DNA from: CAVUNY01 sp963843535
GTDB lineage: Bacteria > Chloroflexota > Anaerolineae > Anaerolineales > Anaerolineaceae
Direction of reading: 5' to 3'
DNA: 64,000 nt
Assembly: GCA_963843535.1 (NCBI GenBank)
Contig: CAWJKU010000002.1
Location: forward strand, 496,001 to 560,000
Part shown: in pieces, positions 1 to 7,485 of the stretch
Layout: each line of letters opens with the position of its first letter
How positions within the stretch are numbered: position 1 is the stretch's first letter
Program-made: the position numbers and the translations under genes
The notes under the pieces: generated by a model
Told to the model about the DNA's origin: nothing
The model's database searches: none
The model's input: the letters and a program-made list of their open reading frames with translations, nothing else

Positions 1-863
1 TGGATGGATTGCAGGAAAAGTTCCATGGCTGAGGTAAAGAATTTTTGCCTGTGGTAGATCAACGTAAACTTACGTTTTAAGGATATCCCCTCAACTTCCA
101 ACGGAAGGATTAAACCTTTCCTCACTTCCTCTGCGATCGAAATTTTTGAAACGATTGCCATTCCCAGGTTTGCGCCGACGGCTTGCTTAATCGCTTCGTT
201 GTTATTGTAAACACCGGTTATTTTCCAGGTTACACCCGCTTCCCGCATCGCTTGCTCAAAAATATTCTGCGTTCCACTCCCCTCTTCCCGAACAAGAAAT
301 GCCTGACCTTCCAAATCTTGTATCTGCAATTTTTTCTTTTTACCCAATGGATGCTGCGGAGAAACAATAAAGACGAGGTAGTCGTCGCAGAAAAATTTTT
401 CCACCAGCTGGGGTGAATCGACTGGCCCTTCTACCAGACCCAAATCGATATGGTCATTCAATGTCAATTTTTCGATCACGCTGGTGTTGTCCACCCTTAG
501 AAAGATGTCAACATCTGGATTTCGAATTCGGAAAGTGGACACCAAACTGGGGAGCAAATAAGCCCCGATTGTCAGGCTGGTCCCAATCCGCAGAGAACCG
601 CCGCGACTCAAATCAACTAGTTCCTGTCGAGCCTGCTCAGATAGATTGAGAATATGCCGGGCATAAGAGCTCAGCCTCTCACCTGCGGTTGTAAGGTACA
701 ACCTGTGATTGAGGCGTTCAAACAAACGCACCCCATAAAACTGCTCCATTTCTTTAATAGCCTGGCTTACAGAAGGCTGTGCCATATAGAGAATCCGGGC
801 AGCACGGGTCATGTTGCCCACTTCATAGACGGTCAGAAATATTTTCAGGTGGCGAAAATTCAT
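1..863 (-). CDS. LysR-family transcriptional regulator (partial, runs off left edge)
   Basis: The minus strand reads open from ATG at 863 to the window edge, about 287 residues, so the C-terminus is missing. The N-terminus MNFRHLKIFLTVYEVGNMTR followed by AARILYMAQPSVSQAIKEME is a typical LysR winged helix-turn-helix (residues about 1-60). A periplasmic-binding-like effector domain follows, with the GSLRIGTSLTIGAYLLP strand and the late GANLGMAIVSK segment. It is transcribed divergently from the TauE/SafE permease, the usual arrangement for a LysR protein controlling its neighbour. The effector cannot be read from sequence; CysL/CbbR-like members are closest in feel. Confidence in the family is high, in the target moderate. 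Confidence 0.93.
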   Translation of the reverse strand, partial: MNFRHLKIFLTVYEVGNMTRAARILYMAQPSVSQAIKEMEQFYGVRLFERLNHRLYLTTAGERLSSYARHILNLSEQARQELVDLSRGGSLRIGTSLTIGAYLLPSLVSTFRIRNPDVDIFLRVDNTSVIEKLTLNDHIDLGLVEGPVDSPQLVEKFFCDDYLVFIVSPQHPLGKKKKLQIQDLEGQAFLVREEGSGTQNIFEQAMREAGVTWKITGVYNNNEAIKQAVGANLGMAIVSKISIAEEVRKGLILPLEVEGISLKRKFTLIYHRQKFFTSAMELFLQSI

Positions 864-878
864 AGGTAATCACCTATT

Positions 879-894
879 ATTATAATATTATAAT
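879..894. promoter_or_regulatory. AT-rich perfect palindrome upstream of the LysR gene
   Basis: ATTATAATATTATAAT is a 16-base perfect palindrome, itself two copies of ATTATAAT, 15 bases before the LysR start codon in the 260-base divergent region. It could be an autoregulatory LysR site or part of a promoter. The rest of the divergent region (895-1114) shows no gene that I can support. Confidence 0.35.
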
Positions 895-1123
895 ACTATT
901 TTACAAATAAACAAGTAATTGATATAGTAGGGGCATTAATAAATGGAATGGTTCTAAAAGTCTTAATCATTCAGGATATGCAAAGCAACTATGATGATCA
1001 GGTATGTGAGGATTATGAGAAAGATAACCAGGGTTGTAATGTTATTCTTTTCTGCGGGTGCATCGGTCTCGCAGCAAAGAATTCAACTCAACAGTATGCT
1101 AACCAGTCAAATGGGTGGGTACA

Positions 1124-1954
1124 ATGTCTTTTGAACTTATTTTTCTTATCTCGATTGCAGCCGGGTTTGTGGGAGCGATGAGTGGCATGGGTGGAGGAAT
1201 TATATTAATCCCCGCTCTCACCTTCCTCGGAATGGATATCAAACATTCCATCGCAGTCAGTATCATTTCCGTAATTGCCACCTCCAGCGGTTCAGCCTCT
1301 GCCTATGTGCGAGACAAGATTACCAATCTAAAAATAGGCATGTTTCTGGAGATGTTCACCATCCTCGGAGCCATCGTGGGCGCGGCTATCACCCTGGCAA
1401 CTGGCCAGCGTTATCTTTATTTTTTATTTGGGATCGTACTGCTGGCGTCCTGGGTGGCTTTACTCATCCAACGGCGGATAAAAGAAAAACCAGAGGCGCA
1501 GCAAGACCGTTTTTCGCAGTGGCTGGAGCTTTCCGGCAGCTATTACGATCAGGCCACGCACGAAACCATTTCTTATAAAGCCGTTCGCTCTTATTTTGGC
1601 GCGCTGCTTATGTTTGGAGCCGGCCTGGTCGCCGGCTTATTGGGAATTGGCGCAGGCGCATTGAAAGTATTGATCCATGATCTGGTAATGGGCTTGCCGC
1701 CAAAAGTGTCAACCACCACCAGCAACCTGATAATCGGCGTCACGGCCCTGGCAGGGGCCAGCGTTTACCTGGCTGCAGGACTGGTCGACACGGGACTGAT
1801 CGCACCGGTTATTCTTGGTGTCGTGGCAGGCGCTTTTATAGGGACACGGGTATTAGTGAAAGTGACCAACCAGGTAGTCCGTAATATTTTTCTGGTAGTC
1901 TTGATTGTATTAGGGCTTGAAATGCTCTTGCGCGGATTTGGAGTGCAATTGTGA
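1124..1954 (+). CDS. TauE/SafE-family membrane permease (sulfite/organosulfonate export type)
   Basis: The product is an integral membrane protein of 276 residues from ATG 1124; an in-frame GTG at 1115 is possible but the ATG follows a G-rich stretch at a good distance. It opens with a hydrophobic helix and the glycine-rich AAGFVGAMSGMGGG segment typical of TauE/SafE half-repeats. A matching GAGLVAGLLGIGAG motif in the second half shows the internal duplication of the family. Family members move sulfite, sulfoacetate or related anions out of the cell. The stop overlaps the next start (TGATG), so it is translationally coupled to the DUF1634 gene, a common partner. The substrate is not determined. 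Confidence 0.9.
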   Translation: MSFELIFLISIAAGFVGAMSGMGGGIILIPALTFLGMDIKHSIAVSIISVIATSSGSASAYVRDKITNLKIGMFLEMFTILGAIVGAAITLATGQRYLYFLFGIVLLASWVALLIQRRIKEKPEAQQDRFSQWLELSGSYYDQATHETISYKAVRSYFGALLMFGAGLVAGLLGIGAGALKVLIHDLVMGLPPKVSTTTSNLIIGVTALAGASVYLAAGLVDTGLIAPVILGVVAGAFIGTRVLVKVTNQVVRNIFLVVLIVLGLEMLLRGFGVQL

Positions 1955-2374
1955 TGGAATATATCAGGAAAAGGAAACTCATCGCAGGAAAAAGTGCTGC
2001 CGAACCGGCGAGTATGGATTCTATGGAATTGATGGTGGGCTACATTCTTTTAATTGGTGTGCTGCTCAGTGTCGGGTTAATTATAACTGGTACGATTTGG
2101 AATATGATCTTAAATCATAGTCTGTCCACATCTTTCACAATTTCGAGCGAAAATTACTTCGACTTTTTCCGGTCCAGCCTTGATCCAGCTTTTTCACGGC
2201 GCGATCCAGCCACGTCTTTTAATCAGCCTGGGCATCGCGACTCTCATGTTGACACCATATCTGCGTGTGATGGCTTCCTTTATTTACTTTGCTTTTTTCG
2301 CCCGAAATATGAAGTACACCCTATTTACCCTATTTGTATTTACTGTTCTGACTTACAGTCTTTTCCTTCGGTAA
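1954..2374 (+). CDS. DUF1634 membrane protein, frameshifted
   Basis: From ATG 1954 the first part reads a soluble N-terminus and one transmembrane helix (MELMVGYILLIGVLLSVGLI). The second part, with LLISLGIATLMLTPYLRV and a third hydrophobic helix ending in TYSLFLR, is only found in the +1 frame and stops at 2374. Joined near CTTG at 2179-2182, the two give a normal DUF1634 protein of about 140 residues with three helices. DUF1634 proteins usually sit next to TauE/SafE permeases, as here. The uninterrupted frame from 1954 would continue to 2403 with a tail unlike the family. Either a one-base error or a real loss of function. Confidence 0.75.
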
Positions 2375-2464
2375 TAATAAAACTGGTAAACGGAAAAGTC
2401 TGACCTATAATTAATCCCAGGTCTAAATGTAATATTCTATGCAGCTTTTCAAGGTATGGATCTT

Positions 2465-3019
2465 ATGAACCGTGCCGTATTTCTCGATCGCGATGGCGTG
2501 ATCAATAAGAACCGTGAAGATTATGTAAAATCCTGGGATGAGGTCGAATTCCTGCCCGGGGTATTTGAGGCACTTAAGGAACTGGCTGGCTCAGATTTCT
2601 TGATTTTTGTGTTGACCAACCAGTCCGCCGTGGGTAGAGGTCTGCTGACCATCACCGAATTGAATACAATGCACAGAAAAATGAAACATGTTGTTGAATC
2701 TCAAGGGGGAAGGATTGACGGCTTCTATTACTGCCCACACCAGCCTGAAGAAAATTGCAGCTGCCGAAAACCTGCGCCCGGGATGGTGCTGGCAGCCGCA
2801 ACTGAGCACAGCCTGCGCCTCGACCATTCCTACTTCGTGGGTGATGCACGCAGTGATATGGAAGCGGCTGTCAATGCTGGCTGCCAGCCGATTTTTGTGT
2901 TGAGCGGCAGAGGGAAAGACCAGTTAAAGTTGCTGAAAGGTGCTCTCAGGAAGGCATGCGAGATCACCCCTAACCTTCCAACAGCCGTGAATTGGATCCT
3001 GCAAAATGGAAATTCTTAA
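2465..3019 (+). CDS. HAD-family phosphatase, GmhB-like (D,D-heptose 1,7-bisphosphate phosphatase type)
   Basis: This 184-residue HAD-IIIA hydrolase starts MNRAVFLDRDGVIN, with the two catalytic aspartates in DRDG near the N-terminus. The motif II stretch VLTNQS follows, and a Cys/His zinc loop CPHQPEENCSCRKP is characteristic of GmhB. Motif IV is VGDARSDMEAA. GmhB removes the C7 phosphate of heptose bisphosphate in ADP-heptose synthesis; paralogues act on histidinol phosphate or other sugar phosphates. No other heptose gene is nearby, so the true substrate is open. ATG 2456 is an alternative start, but the AAGG upstream is better spaced for 2465. Confidence 0.82.
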   Translation: MNRAVFLDRDGVINKNREDYVKSWDEVEFLPGVFEALKELAGSDFLIFVLTNQSAVGRGLLTITELNTMHRKMKHVVESQGGRIDGFYYCPHQPEENCSCRKPAPGMVLAAATEHSLRLDHSYFVGDARSDMEAAVNAGCQPIFVLSGRGKDQLKLLKGALRKACEITPNLPTAVNWILQNGNS

Positions 3020-3163
3020 ATTCCAAAACCTGTATAATCAATAAATAGGTCTCCAAATCGGCCTGACAATTCCATCATAATCAAATAGGAAGTTCATCCC
3101 TATTTCCGCGCTGAAAATAATTTAGCACAACCGTTTGGTATCTACCAGTTTTTGGAGGATTGA

Positions 3164-4660
3164 ATGGCCAAATATATCGCGGCAATTGACCAAGGCACTA
3201 CCAGCACCCGCTGTATGGTTTTTGATAAAACAGGCAACGTAATTGCCATCGCTCAAAAAGAACACCGCCAGTTCTTTCCCCAACCCGGATTGGTTGAGCA
3301 CGATCCTTTGGAAATCTGGCAGCGTGTTCAGTCCGTCATACACCAGGCGTTGGATAAGTCAAATTTAACCGCTGCCGATATTTCCGCCGTAGGCGTCACC
3401 AACCAACGTGAAACGACCCTGATCTGGAACAGACTGACTGGTAGACCTTATTACCCGGCTATCGTCTGGCAGGACACCCGAACGGACGCGATCTGCAATG
3501 AACTCGAAAAACAGGGCGGCCAGGACCGCTTTCGCGCGAAAACCGGTCTCCCGCTGGCTACATATTTTTCCGGCCCGAAAATCCGCTGGCTGCTGGAAAA
3601 CGTGCCCGGCTTGCGAGAAGATGCCCAGAAGGGAGTGGCCTACTTTGGGAATATCGATACCTGGGTTATTTGGAATCTCACCGGTGGGCCAAAAGGCGGA
3701 ACCCACATTACGGACGTCACCAACGCCTCGCGCACGATGCTTATGAACCTGGCTACTCTTGATTGGGATAGCGAGATCCTGGGCGAATTACGAATTCCGC
3801 GGGCGATGCTCCCTCAAATTCGCCCATCTTCCCAGGTCTACGGGTATGCCAAAGGTGAATTGGAGGGTGTACCGGTCGCAGGAGACTTGGGAGATCAACA
3901 GGCGGCCCTCTTTGGTCAGGCCTGCTTCACGCCCGGAGAAGCAAAAAATACTTACGGCACCGGCTGCTTTATGTTGATGAATACTGGAACCTTGCCCGTC
4001 ACCAGCAAGGCGGGATTATTGACCACGCTCGGCTATCAAATTGGCAGCCAACCCGCGGTTTACTGCCTGGAGGGATCGATAGCCGTTACAGGGGCTTTGG
4101 TGCAGTGGATGCGAGATAATTTGAATATGATCGATCAGTCTGGCGACATCGAACCCCTTGCGCGCACCGTCCGGGATAACGGCGGCGTTTATTTTGTACC
4201 GGCTTTCTCAGGTCTTTTCGCTCCCTATTGGCGCAATGATGCCCGGGGTGTGATTGTGGGTCTGACACGCTACGTTAACCGCGGTCATATCGCACGAGCG
4301 GTGTTGGAGGCAACCGCTTTCCAAACCTTGGAAGTGCTTGAAGCGATGGAAAAAGATTCGGGGGTAAAACTGACCAGCCTGAAAGTCGATGGGGGTATGG
4401 TAATCAATGAGCTTTTGATGCAATTTCAAGCAGATATTCTTGAAGTTCCGGTCGTCAGGCCAAGGGTAGCAGAAACAACCTCCCTTGGGGCTGCTTACGC
4501 GGCCGGCCTGGCCACAGGATACTGGGAAAATTTTGATGAATTACGCGCTAACTGGGGCGCGGATCGCGAATGGAAGCCCAATATGGCAGGCAACCTTCGC
4601 AGCAGTCTTTACGCCAACTGGAAGAAAGCCGTCAGCCGCACATTTAACTGGATCGAATAA
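3164..4660 (+). CDS. glpK: Glycerol kinase
   Basis: The enzyme phosphorylates glycerol with ATP to sn-glycerol 3-phosphate. At 498 residues it has the family length. The N-terminal FGGY ATPase signature AAIDQGTTSTRCMVFD, the substrate segment VGVTNQRETTLIWNR and the C-terminal LKVDGGMVINELLMQ signature are all present. A GGAGG site lies 9 bases before ATG 3164. It heads an operon with a GlpA-like dehydrogenase starting two bases after its stop, so the product is oxidised by the next enzyme. No glycerol facilitator gene is seen here. Assignment is secure. Confidence 0.97.
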   Translation: MAKYIAAIDQGTTSTRCMVFDKTGNVIAIAQKEHRQFFPQPGLVEHDPLEIWQRVQSVIHQALDKSNLTAADISAVGVTNQRETTLIWNRLTGRPYYPAIVWQDTRTDAICNELEKQGGQDRFRAKTGLPLATYFSGPKIRWLLENVPGLREDAQKGVAYFGNIDTWVIWNLTGGPKGGTHITDVTNASRTMLMNLATLDWDSEILGELRIPRAMLPQIRPSSQVYGYAKGELEGVPVAGDLGDQQAALFGQACFTPGEAKNTYGTGCFMLMNTGTLPVTSKAGLLTTLGYQIGSQPAVYCLEGSIAVTGALVQWMRDNLNMIDQSGDIEPLARTVRDNGGVYFVPAFSGLFAPYWRNDARGVIVGLTRYVNRGHIARAVLEATAFQTLEVLEAMEKDSGVKLTSLKVDGGMVINELLMQFQADILEVPVVRPRVAETTSLGAAYAAGLATGYWENFDELRANWGADREWKPNMAGNLRSSLYANWKKAVSRTFNWIE

Positions 4661-4662
4661 AA

Positions 4663-5844
4663 ATGGACGATAAACCACATGCGTTAATCATCGGGGCGGG
4701 ATTTACGGGCTGCGCCACCGCCCACGATCTGGCTTTGCGAGGTTTTAAAGTCACTGTTGTTGAACGCGGCGAGATTGCCTCGGGCACTTCCGGACGGACC
4801 CACGGCTTGCTTCATTCTGGTGGGCGTTATTGCGTCACCGACCAGGAAGCCGGCATTGAATGCATTGAAGAAAACATCCTTCTGCGTAAAATCGCCAAAC
4901 AATGCATAGAATTCAATGGTGGACTATTTGTTGCCCTGGATGAAGCCGATCTGGCTTTTGCACCTCTTTTTACTGCAGGCGCGCAGGCCTGCCACATCCC
5001 CATCGAAGAAATCAAACCGCAAGAAATAAGGAATATTGAACCGAATCTAAACCCCAGGGTGCTCCTGGCATATTCCGTACCGGATGGGTCATTCGATCCG
5101 CTCCGCCTGGCCCTGGTGTTCGCGGCGACGGCCAGAAAAAATGGCGCTGCCTTTCTCGTTTATCACCAGGTTAATAATTTGATTATCGATGGGCAGCGAA
5201 ATGTAACTGGCGTGAGAGTTCTGGACCGCACCACCGGGAAGGATCTCGAAATTAGGGGGGATATCGTGATCAATGCTACGGGCGCCTGGGCCGGAGAAAT
5301 TGCCGATATGGCCCACGCAACTGTACCGGTCAAGCCAACCCCGGGGATAATGGTGGCGTATGACCAGAGAGTTACCGAAAGAGTTATCAACCGTTTGACC
5401 GCACCTAGCGACGGCGATATTATCATTCCTCAACGCCGGATGGCAGTCATCGGCACAACTTCATTCGAAGTAAAGGATGTCGATTACATCCCGGTGCTTA
5501 AAGAGCAAATCCAGCAGATGAATGAAGCCGCGTATGAATTGGTACCAAGGTTAAAACAAGCTCATATGCGCGGCGCGTACATGTCTGCCAGGCCGTTGAT
5601 TGGATCCAGCATACAAGGCCGAAGTTTATCTCGGACCTTCAAGTGTTATGATCACCAGGAAAGTGACGGGTTGGGTGGGTTTGTGACCATCACAGGAGGG
5701 AAAGCAACTACCTGCCGCGGAATGGCGGAAAAAACCGCCGACCTTGTTTGCCAGAAATTAAGAATATCCGCCGCTTGCCAGACGCGAGACGTGGTATTGA
5801 GTCCATATCGAGATTATTACCGCTGCCAGGGGGGTGTTAAATGA
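4663..5844 (+). CDS. FAD-dependent glycerol-3-phosphate dehydrogenase, GlpA-like
   Basis: The 393-residue flavoprotein opens with the FAD dinucleotide-binding motif GAGFTG at residues 11-16, then SGTSGRTHGLLHSGGRY, typical of anaerobic-type GlpA. The VINATGAWAGEIADMA segment and the C-terminal ITGGKATTCRGMAEKTAD are also GlpA/DAO features. It is shorter than E. coli GlpA (about 540) because the C-terminal extension is missing. It is not an SdhA: the covalent-FAD histidine and fumarate-site motifs are absent. It sits between glycerol kinase and an SdhB-like iron-sulfur gene that overlaps its last codon, suggesting that electrons leave through that subunit. The function as G3P oxidase is inferred from family and operon. 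Confidence 0.88.
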   Translation: MDDKPHALIIGAGFTGCATAHDLALRGFKVTVVERGEIASGTSGRTHGLLHSGGRYCVTDQEAGIECIEENILLRKIAKQCIEFNGGLFVALDEADLAFAPLFTAGAQACHIPIEEIKPQEIRNIEPNLNPRVLLAYSVPDGSFDPLRLALVFAATARKNGAAFLVYHQVNNLIIDGQRNVTGVRVLDRTTGKDLEIRGDIVINATGAWAGEIADMAHATVPVKPTPGIMVAYDQRVTERVINRLTAPSDGDIIIPQRRMAVIGTTSFEVKDVDYIPVLKEQIQQMNEAAYELVPRLKQAHMRGAYMSARPLIGSSIQGRSLSRTFKCYDHQESDGLGGFVTITGGKATTCRGMAEKTADLVCQKLRISAACQTRDVVLSPYRDYYRCQGGVK

Positions 5845-6575
5845 GCCAACAGGAATGGAAAGTGACATTTCTCGTGTCGCGTCAAAAGGATCAGGAACCC
5901 AGGCATTTCCAATCTTTTGAGCTTGAAGTGGACCCGGACGAATATGTTTTGGATGCCGTAGAAAGAATCTGGGCGTTTCATGACCGAGCCCTCACCTTTC
6001 GCCATGCCTGCCATCATTCCACCTGCGGCGCTTGCGGGATGCTGGTCAATGGGGTAGAGAAACTCACCTGCATCACCCCAATTCGGTCGGTAACCCAGGA
6101 CGGTGGAAAAGTGGTCGTGGAACCCTTGCGCAACTTCCCGGTGGTCAGCGACCTGGTGGTGGATATGAGTCTTTTCTACACCCACCTGGAGGAGGTCAGC
6201 TTCACTCAGGTCTCGCCGCTTGAGCAAGCCTGCCTGCCTTATGAAAAGCAAGATCTCCGCCAGGACGATGAAAGATTTGAGCGCCTGGTAGACTGCATTG
6301 AATGCGGCCTGTGTATCAGCGCCTGTCCTTCCGCGCTGACATTAACCACCTACCTTGGGCCGGCAGTGATCGCTGCAGCCCATCAAGGCTATGCGCAAAA
6401 CCTCGATCAAAATCTGCTTGACAAAGTCGACTCTCATGATGGCGCCTGGGGCTGCCATTCGGCCTATGAATGCAGCGCGGTATGCCCATCAAACGTTGAC
6501 CCAGCATGGCGCATTATGGATATGCGCAAGAGGCTGATTTCTCGCAGGCTGGATCGTTTATTTGGATGGAAATAA
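5841..6575 (+). CDS. SdhB/FrdB-like iron-sulfur subunit
   Basis: This 244-residue electron-transfer subunit has all eleven cluster cysteines of SdhB/FrdB. A [2Fe-2S] set at C57, C62, C65 and C77 is followed by a CIECGLCISACP run at C152, C155, C158 and C162, then C205, C211 and C215. Spacing matches the 4Fe-4S plus 3Fe-4S arrangement of succinate dehydrogenase. It differs from GlpC, the normal partner of GlpA, which lacks the plant-type [2Fe-2S] domain. The start overlaps the GlpA-like stop by four bases and two SdhC/D-like genes follow, so the four probably form one membrane complex. No SdhA gene is in the window. Confidence 0.92.
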   Translation: MSQQEWKVTFLVSRQKDQEPRHFQSFELEVDPDEYVLDAVERIWAFHDRALTFRHACHHSTCGACGMLVNGVEKLTCITPIRSVTQDGGKVVVEPLRNFPVVSDLVVDMSLFYTHLEEVSFTQVSPLEQACLPYEKQDLRQDDERFERLVDCIECGLCISACPSALTLTTYLGPAVIAAAHQGYAQNLDQNLLDKVDSHDGAWGCHSAYECSAVCPSNVDPAWRIMDMRKRLISRRLDRLFGWK

Positions 6576-6590
6576 GGAACCGGTTCATCT

Positions 6591-6977
6591 ATGGATAATC
6601 GATCTTCATCTGCCCATTTTTTACGCTGGTTCGATCCGCGCAACCGCCAGGTCGGGACCTGGGCGTTTATTCTCAACCGCATCACGGCATTAGGTCTTAC
6701 CCTTTACCTGGCTATGCACCTGGTGGTCTTAAGCCAGCTGGCGCAAGGGTCCGCAGCTTATGATGCTTTCATCGCATTCGCCAAGAACCCCTTCTTCAAA
6801 TTTGGTGAAATGCTGGTCATTGCCGCGGGGATCATTCATGGCTTGAATGGTGTCAGGATTGCCTTGAACAGTTTTGGAATTGGCGTTCGCATCCAAAAGC
6901 AGTTGTTCCTGGCATTGATGCTGCTGGCGGTCATTGCCATTGCCTATTTTGGCTATATCATGTTCTTCGTTGACTAG
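6591..6977 (+). CDS. SdhC-like cytochrome b membrane anchor
   Basis: The 128-residue protein has three predicted membrane helices. Helix one includes NRITALGLTLYLAMHL with a candidate haem-ligand histidine; helix two includes IIHGLNGVRI, the His-Gly-x-Arg pattern seen in SdhC/FrdC cytochrome b anchors. It follows the SdhB-like gene by 15 bases. In the family it binds haem b and quinone and holds the peripheral subunits on the membrane. Here it would deliver electrons from the GlpA-like flavoprotein to quinone (inference from operon). Confidence 0.85.
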   Translation: MDNRSSSAHFLRWFDPRNRQVGTWAFILNRITALGLTLYLAMHLVVLSQLAQGSAAYDAFIAFAKNPFFKFGEMLVIAAGIIHGLNGVRIALNSFGIGVRIQKQLFLALMLLAVIAIAYFGYIMFFVD

Positions 6978-6986
6978 GAGTGGGGC

Positions 6987-7355
6987 ATGATCGGAAATAT
7001 CTTTCGTCCCAAAAGTAATGAACGGGTTGGGCTGTGGTTGATAAAAATCGCTGCCGGTCTGCTGGTGCTGATCGTCCTGGGCATTCATTTCGTGATTAAT
7101 CATGTGGTCGCTCCAGGTGGTTTATTGACCTATGAGGATGTCATTAATTACTACAACGTACCCATTGTCCCCGTGATGGAAATTGTTTTTCTGATCGTTG
7201 TAGTTACCCACTCCCTGCTCGGCCTCCGCAGCATAATCCTGGATCTTGGCCCGGTGCAAAAAATCAGCCGCATTGTCGATTATCTGTTTCTGGCGGTCGG
7301 TACAATCGCCATAATTTACGGCGCCTGGTTGGTGATCGTATTGGCAAATCGTTGA
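6987..7355 (+). CDS. SdhD-like membrane anchor subunit
   Basis: This second small anchor of 122 residues also has three hydrophobic helices. Histidines occur in GIHFVINHVV and in VVTHSLLGLRSIILD; the THxLLGLR pattern mirrors the HGxxGVR segment of the preceding protein, so the pair looks like a divergent duplication, as SdhC and SdhD are. A GGAG site lies just before ATG 6987. It is the last gene of the glycerol operon and is followed by a strong hairpin terminator at 7382. Confidence 0.83.
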   Translation: MIGNIFRPKSNERVGLWLIKIAAGLLVLIVLGIHFVINHVVAPGGLLTYEDVINYYNVPIVPVMEIVFLIVVVTHSLLGLRSIILDLGPVQKISRIVDYLFLAVGTIAIIYGAWLVIVLANR

Positions 7356-7381
7356 CAAAATAAGAAATATGTTCTATGGTT

Positions 7382-7416
7382 AAGCTCTTCTTCGGAAAAT
7401 TCGGAGAGGAGCTTTT
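7382..7416 (+). terminator. Rho-independent terminator after the glpK-sdhD-like operon
   Basis: Arms AAGCTCTTCTTCG (7382-7394) and CGGAGAGGAGCTT (7102-offset equivalent 7402-7414) form a 13-pair stem with two G-U pairs, a short loop and a TTTT tail. It closes the operon that ends at 7355. Confidence 0.8.
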
Positions 7417-7485
7417 ATAGTATAATTTTTGGTTCGCGCGCCTGCGTGTTTGTCTGTATTCTGTGCGGGTTTGGAGGATACATCT

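Noticed and set aside
183..869. Three plus-strand open frames in the first kilobase
   Set aside because: They are shadows of the LysR gene on the minus strand, which has a clear HTH and runs through the left edge.
948..1181. A 77-codon plus-strand frame before TauE/SafE
   Set aside because: No recognisable sequence, cysteine-rich random-looking composition and overlap with the TauE/SafE start.
5841..7355. Ordinary succinate dehydrogenase operon
   Set aside because: No SdhA is present; the flavoprotein that overlaps the SdhB-like gene is GlpA-like and follows glycerol kinase.
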